A stretch of DNA of 64,000 nucleotides from Desulfobaculum xiamenense (GTDB taxonomy: Bacteria; Desulfobacterota; Desulfovibrionia; Desulfovibrionales; Desulfovibrionaceae), in NCBI RefSeq assembly GCF_011927665.1, contig NZ_JAATJA010000003.1:210284-274283 (forward strand). Reading direction: 5' to 3'. The notes beneath the pieces are model-generated. The model saw only the letters and a program-made list of their open reading frames with translations, was not told the origin of the DNA and ran no database searches. Shown here in pieces: positions 63,932 to 64,000 of the stretch (its first letter is position 1; each line of letters starts with the position of its first letter). The translations under genes were made by a program, and so were the position numbers.

Positions 63932-64000
63932 TCAGTTAAGACGCACGACCTATTAGTACCGGTTAGCTGAATGCATTGCTGCACTTACACACCCGGCCTA
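63932..64000 (-). rRNA. rrl: 23S ribosomal RNA, 3' end only
   Basis: The last 69 bases in the window on the minus strand contain the 23S terminal sequence GCTAACCGGTACTAATAGG. The rest lies beyond the window. Only about 43 bases separate it from 5S, with no tRNA. The exact 3' end is approximate. Confidence 0.88.

Overview
The window is a GC-rich chromosomal segment, most likely from a Desulfovibrionales-type sulfate reducer (Desulfobacterota). The evidence is the gene content: a pheT-merR pair, feoA-feoB followed by a DUF2325 gene, TRAP transporters, two SulP-family transporters, many PAS/HAMP sensor kinases and GGDEF proteins, and Fur-like boxes of the deltaproteobacterial TGAAAAT-N-ATTTTCA type. 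The genus is an inference; no marker gene is complete enough here to name it.

Layout. 1-5043 (minus): a tight four-gene operon of PhnD-like lipoprotein, membrane histidine kinase, single-domain response regulator and PEP-synthase-like enzyme (cut by the window edge). 5308-7398: CIRCE-controlled groES-groEL with a strong terminator. 7760-11607 (minus): a cysteine/serine catabolic cluster of RidA, DAACS-type symporter, CyuA/YhaM-type desulfidase and a YheO-type regulator. 12099-16028 (minus): alaS and recA. 16251-22653 (plus): PP-loop protein, Ca2+/Na+ antiporter, Bax-inhibitor-1 protein, lpxK and RNase R. 23462-26565: a possible 41-residue small protein and a zinc-ribbon/SulP/STAS/cNMP fusion. 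26645-28155: divergent PACE efflux pump and LysR regulator. 28502-33757: FadL-like porin, PAS-HTH regulator, exported MsrA and L-serine dehydratase. 33779-41553: dctPQM TRAP genes co-oriented with the serine dehydratase, then a sigma-54 response regulator divergent from a hybrid kinase. 41557-43094: NicO-type metal exporter and DUF1007 protein. 43189-49199: a diguanylate cyclase divergent from a feoA-feoB-DUF2325-TPR-HD-GYP operon, then cobU. 49325-54260: a second diguanylate cyclase, tRNA-Thr and tRNA-Pro, SulP, LysE and MerR. 54343-56742: pheT. 57109-63270: a lower-GC surface-glycan island with sulfotransferase, SLOG-like protein, four glycosyltransferase-like genes and a broken transposase. 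63773-64000: 5S rRNA and the 3' end of 23S rRNA on the minus strand.

The most unusual non-coding feature is a family of six copies of a roughly 215-bp intergenic element at 7451, 11781, 22682, 22909, 28168 and 37256. They fall into two subtypes whose hairpin stems differ by paired, compensating base changes, which suggests selection on secondary structure or palindromy. The most interesting gene arrangement is around feoAB. Fur-like boxes lie between a diguanylate cyclase gene and an iron-uptake operon that also encodes an HD-GYP protein with a cysteine-rich N-terminus, which suggests a link between iron status and cyclic di-GMP.

Gene functions are assigned from recognisable motifs read in the translated sequence. 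Promoters and operators are pattern matches made by eye and carry lower confidence.
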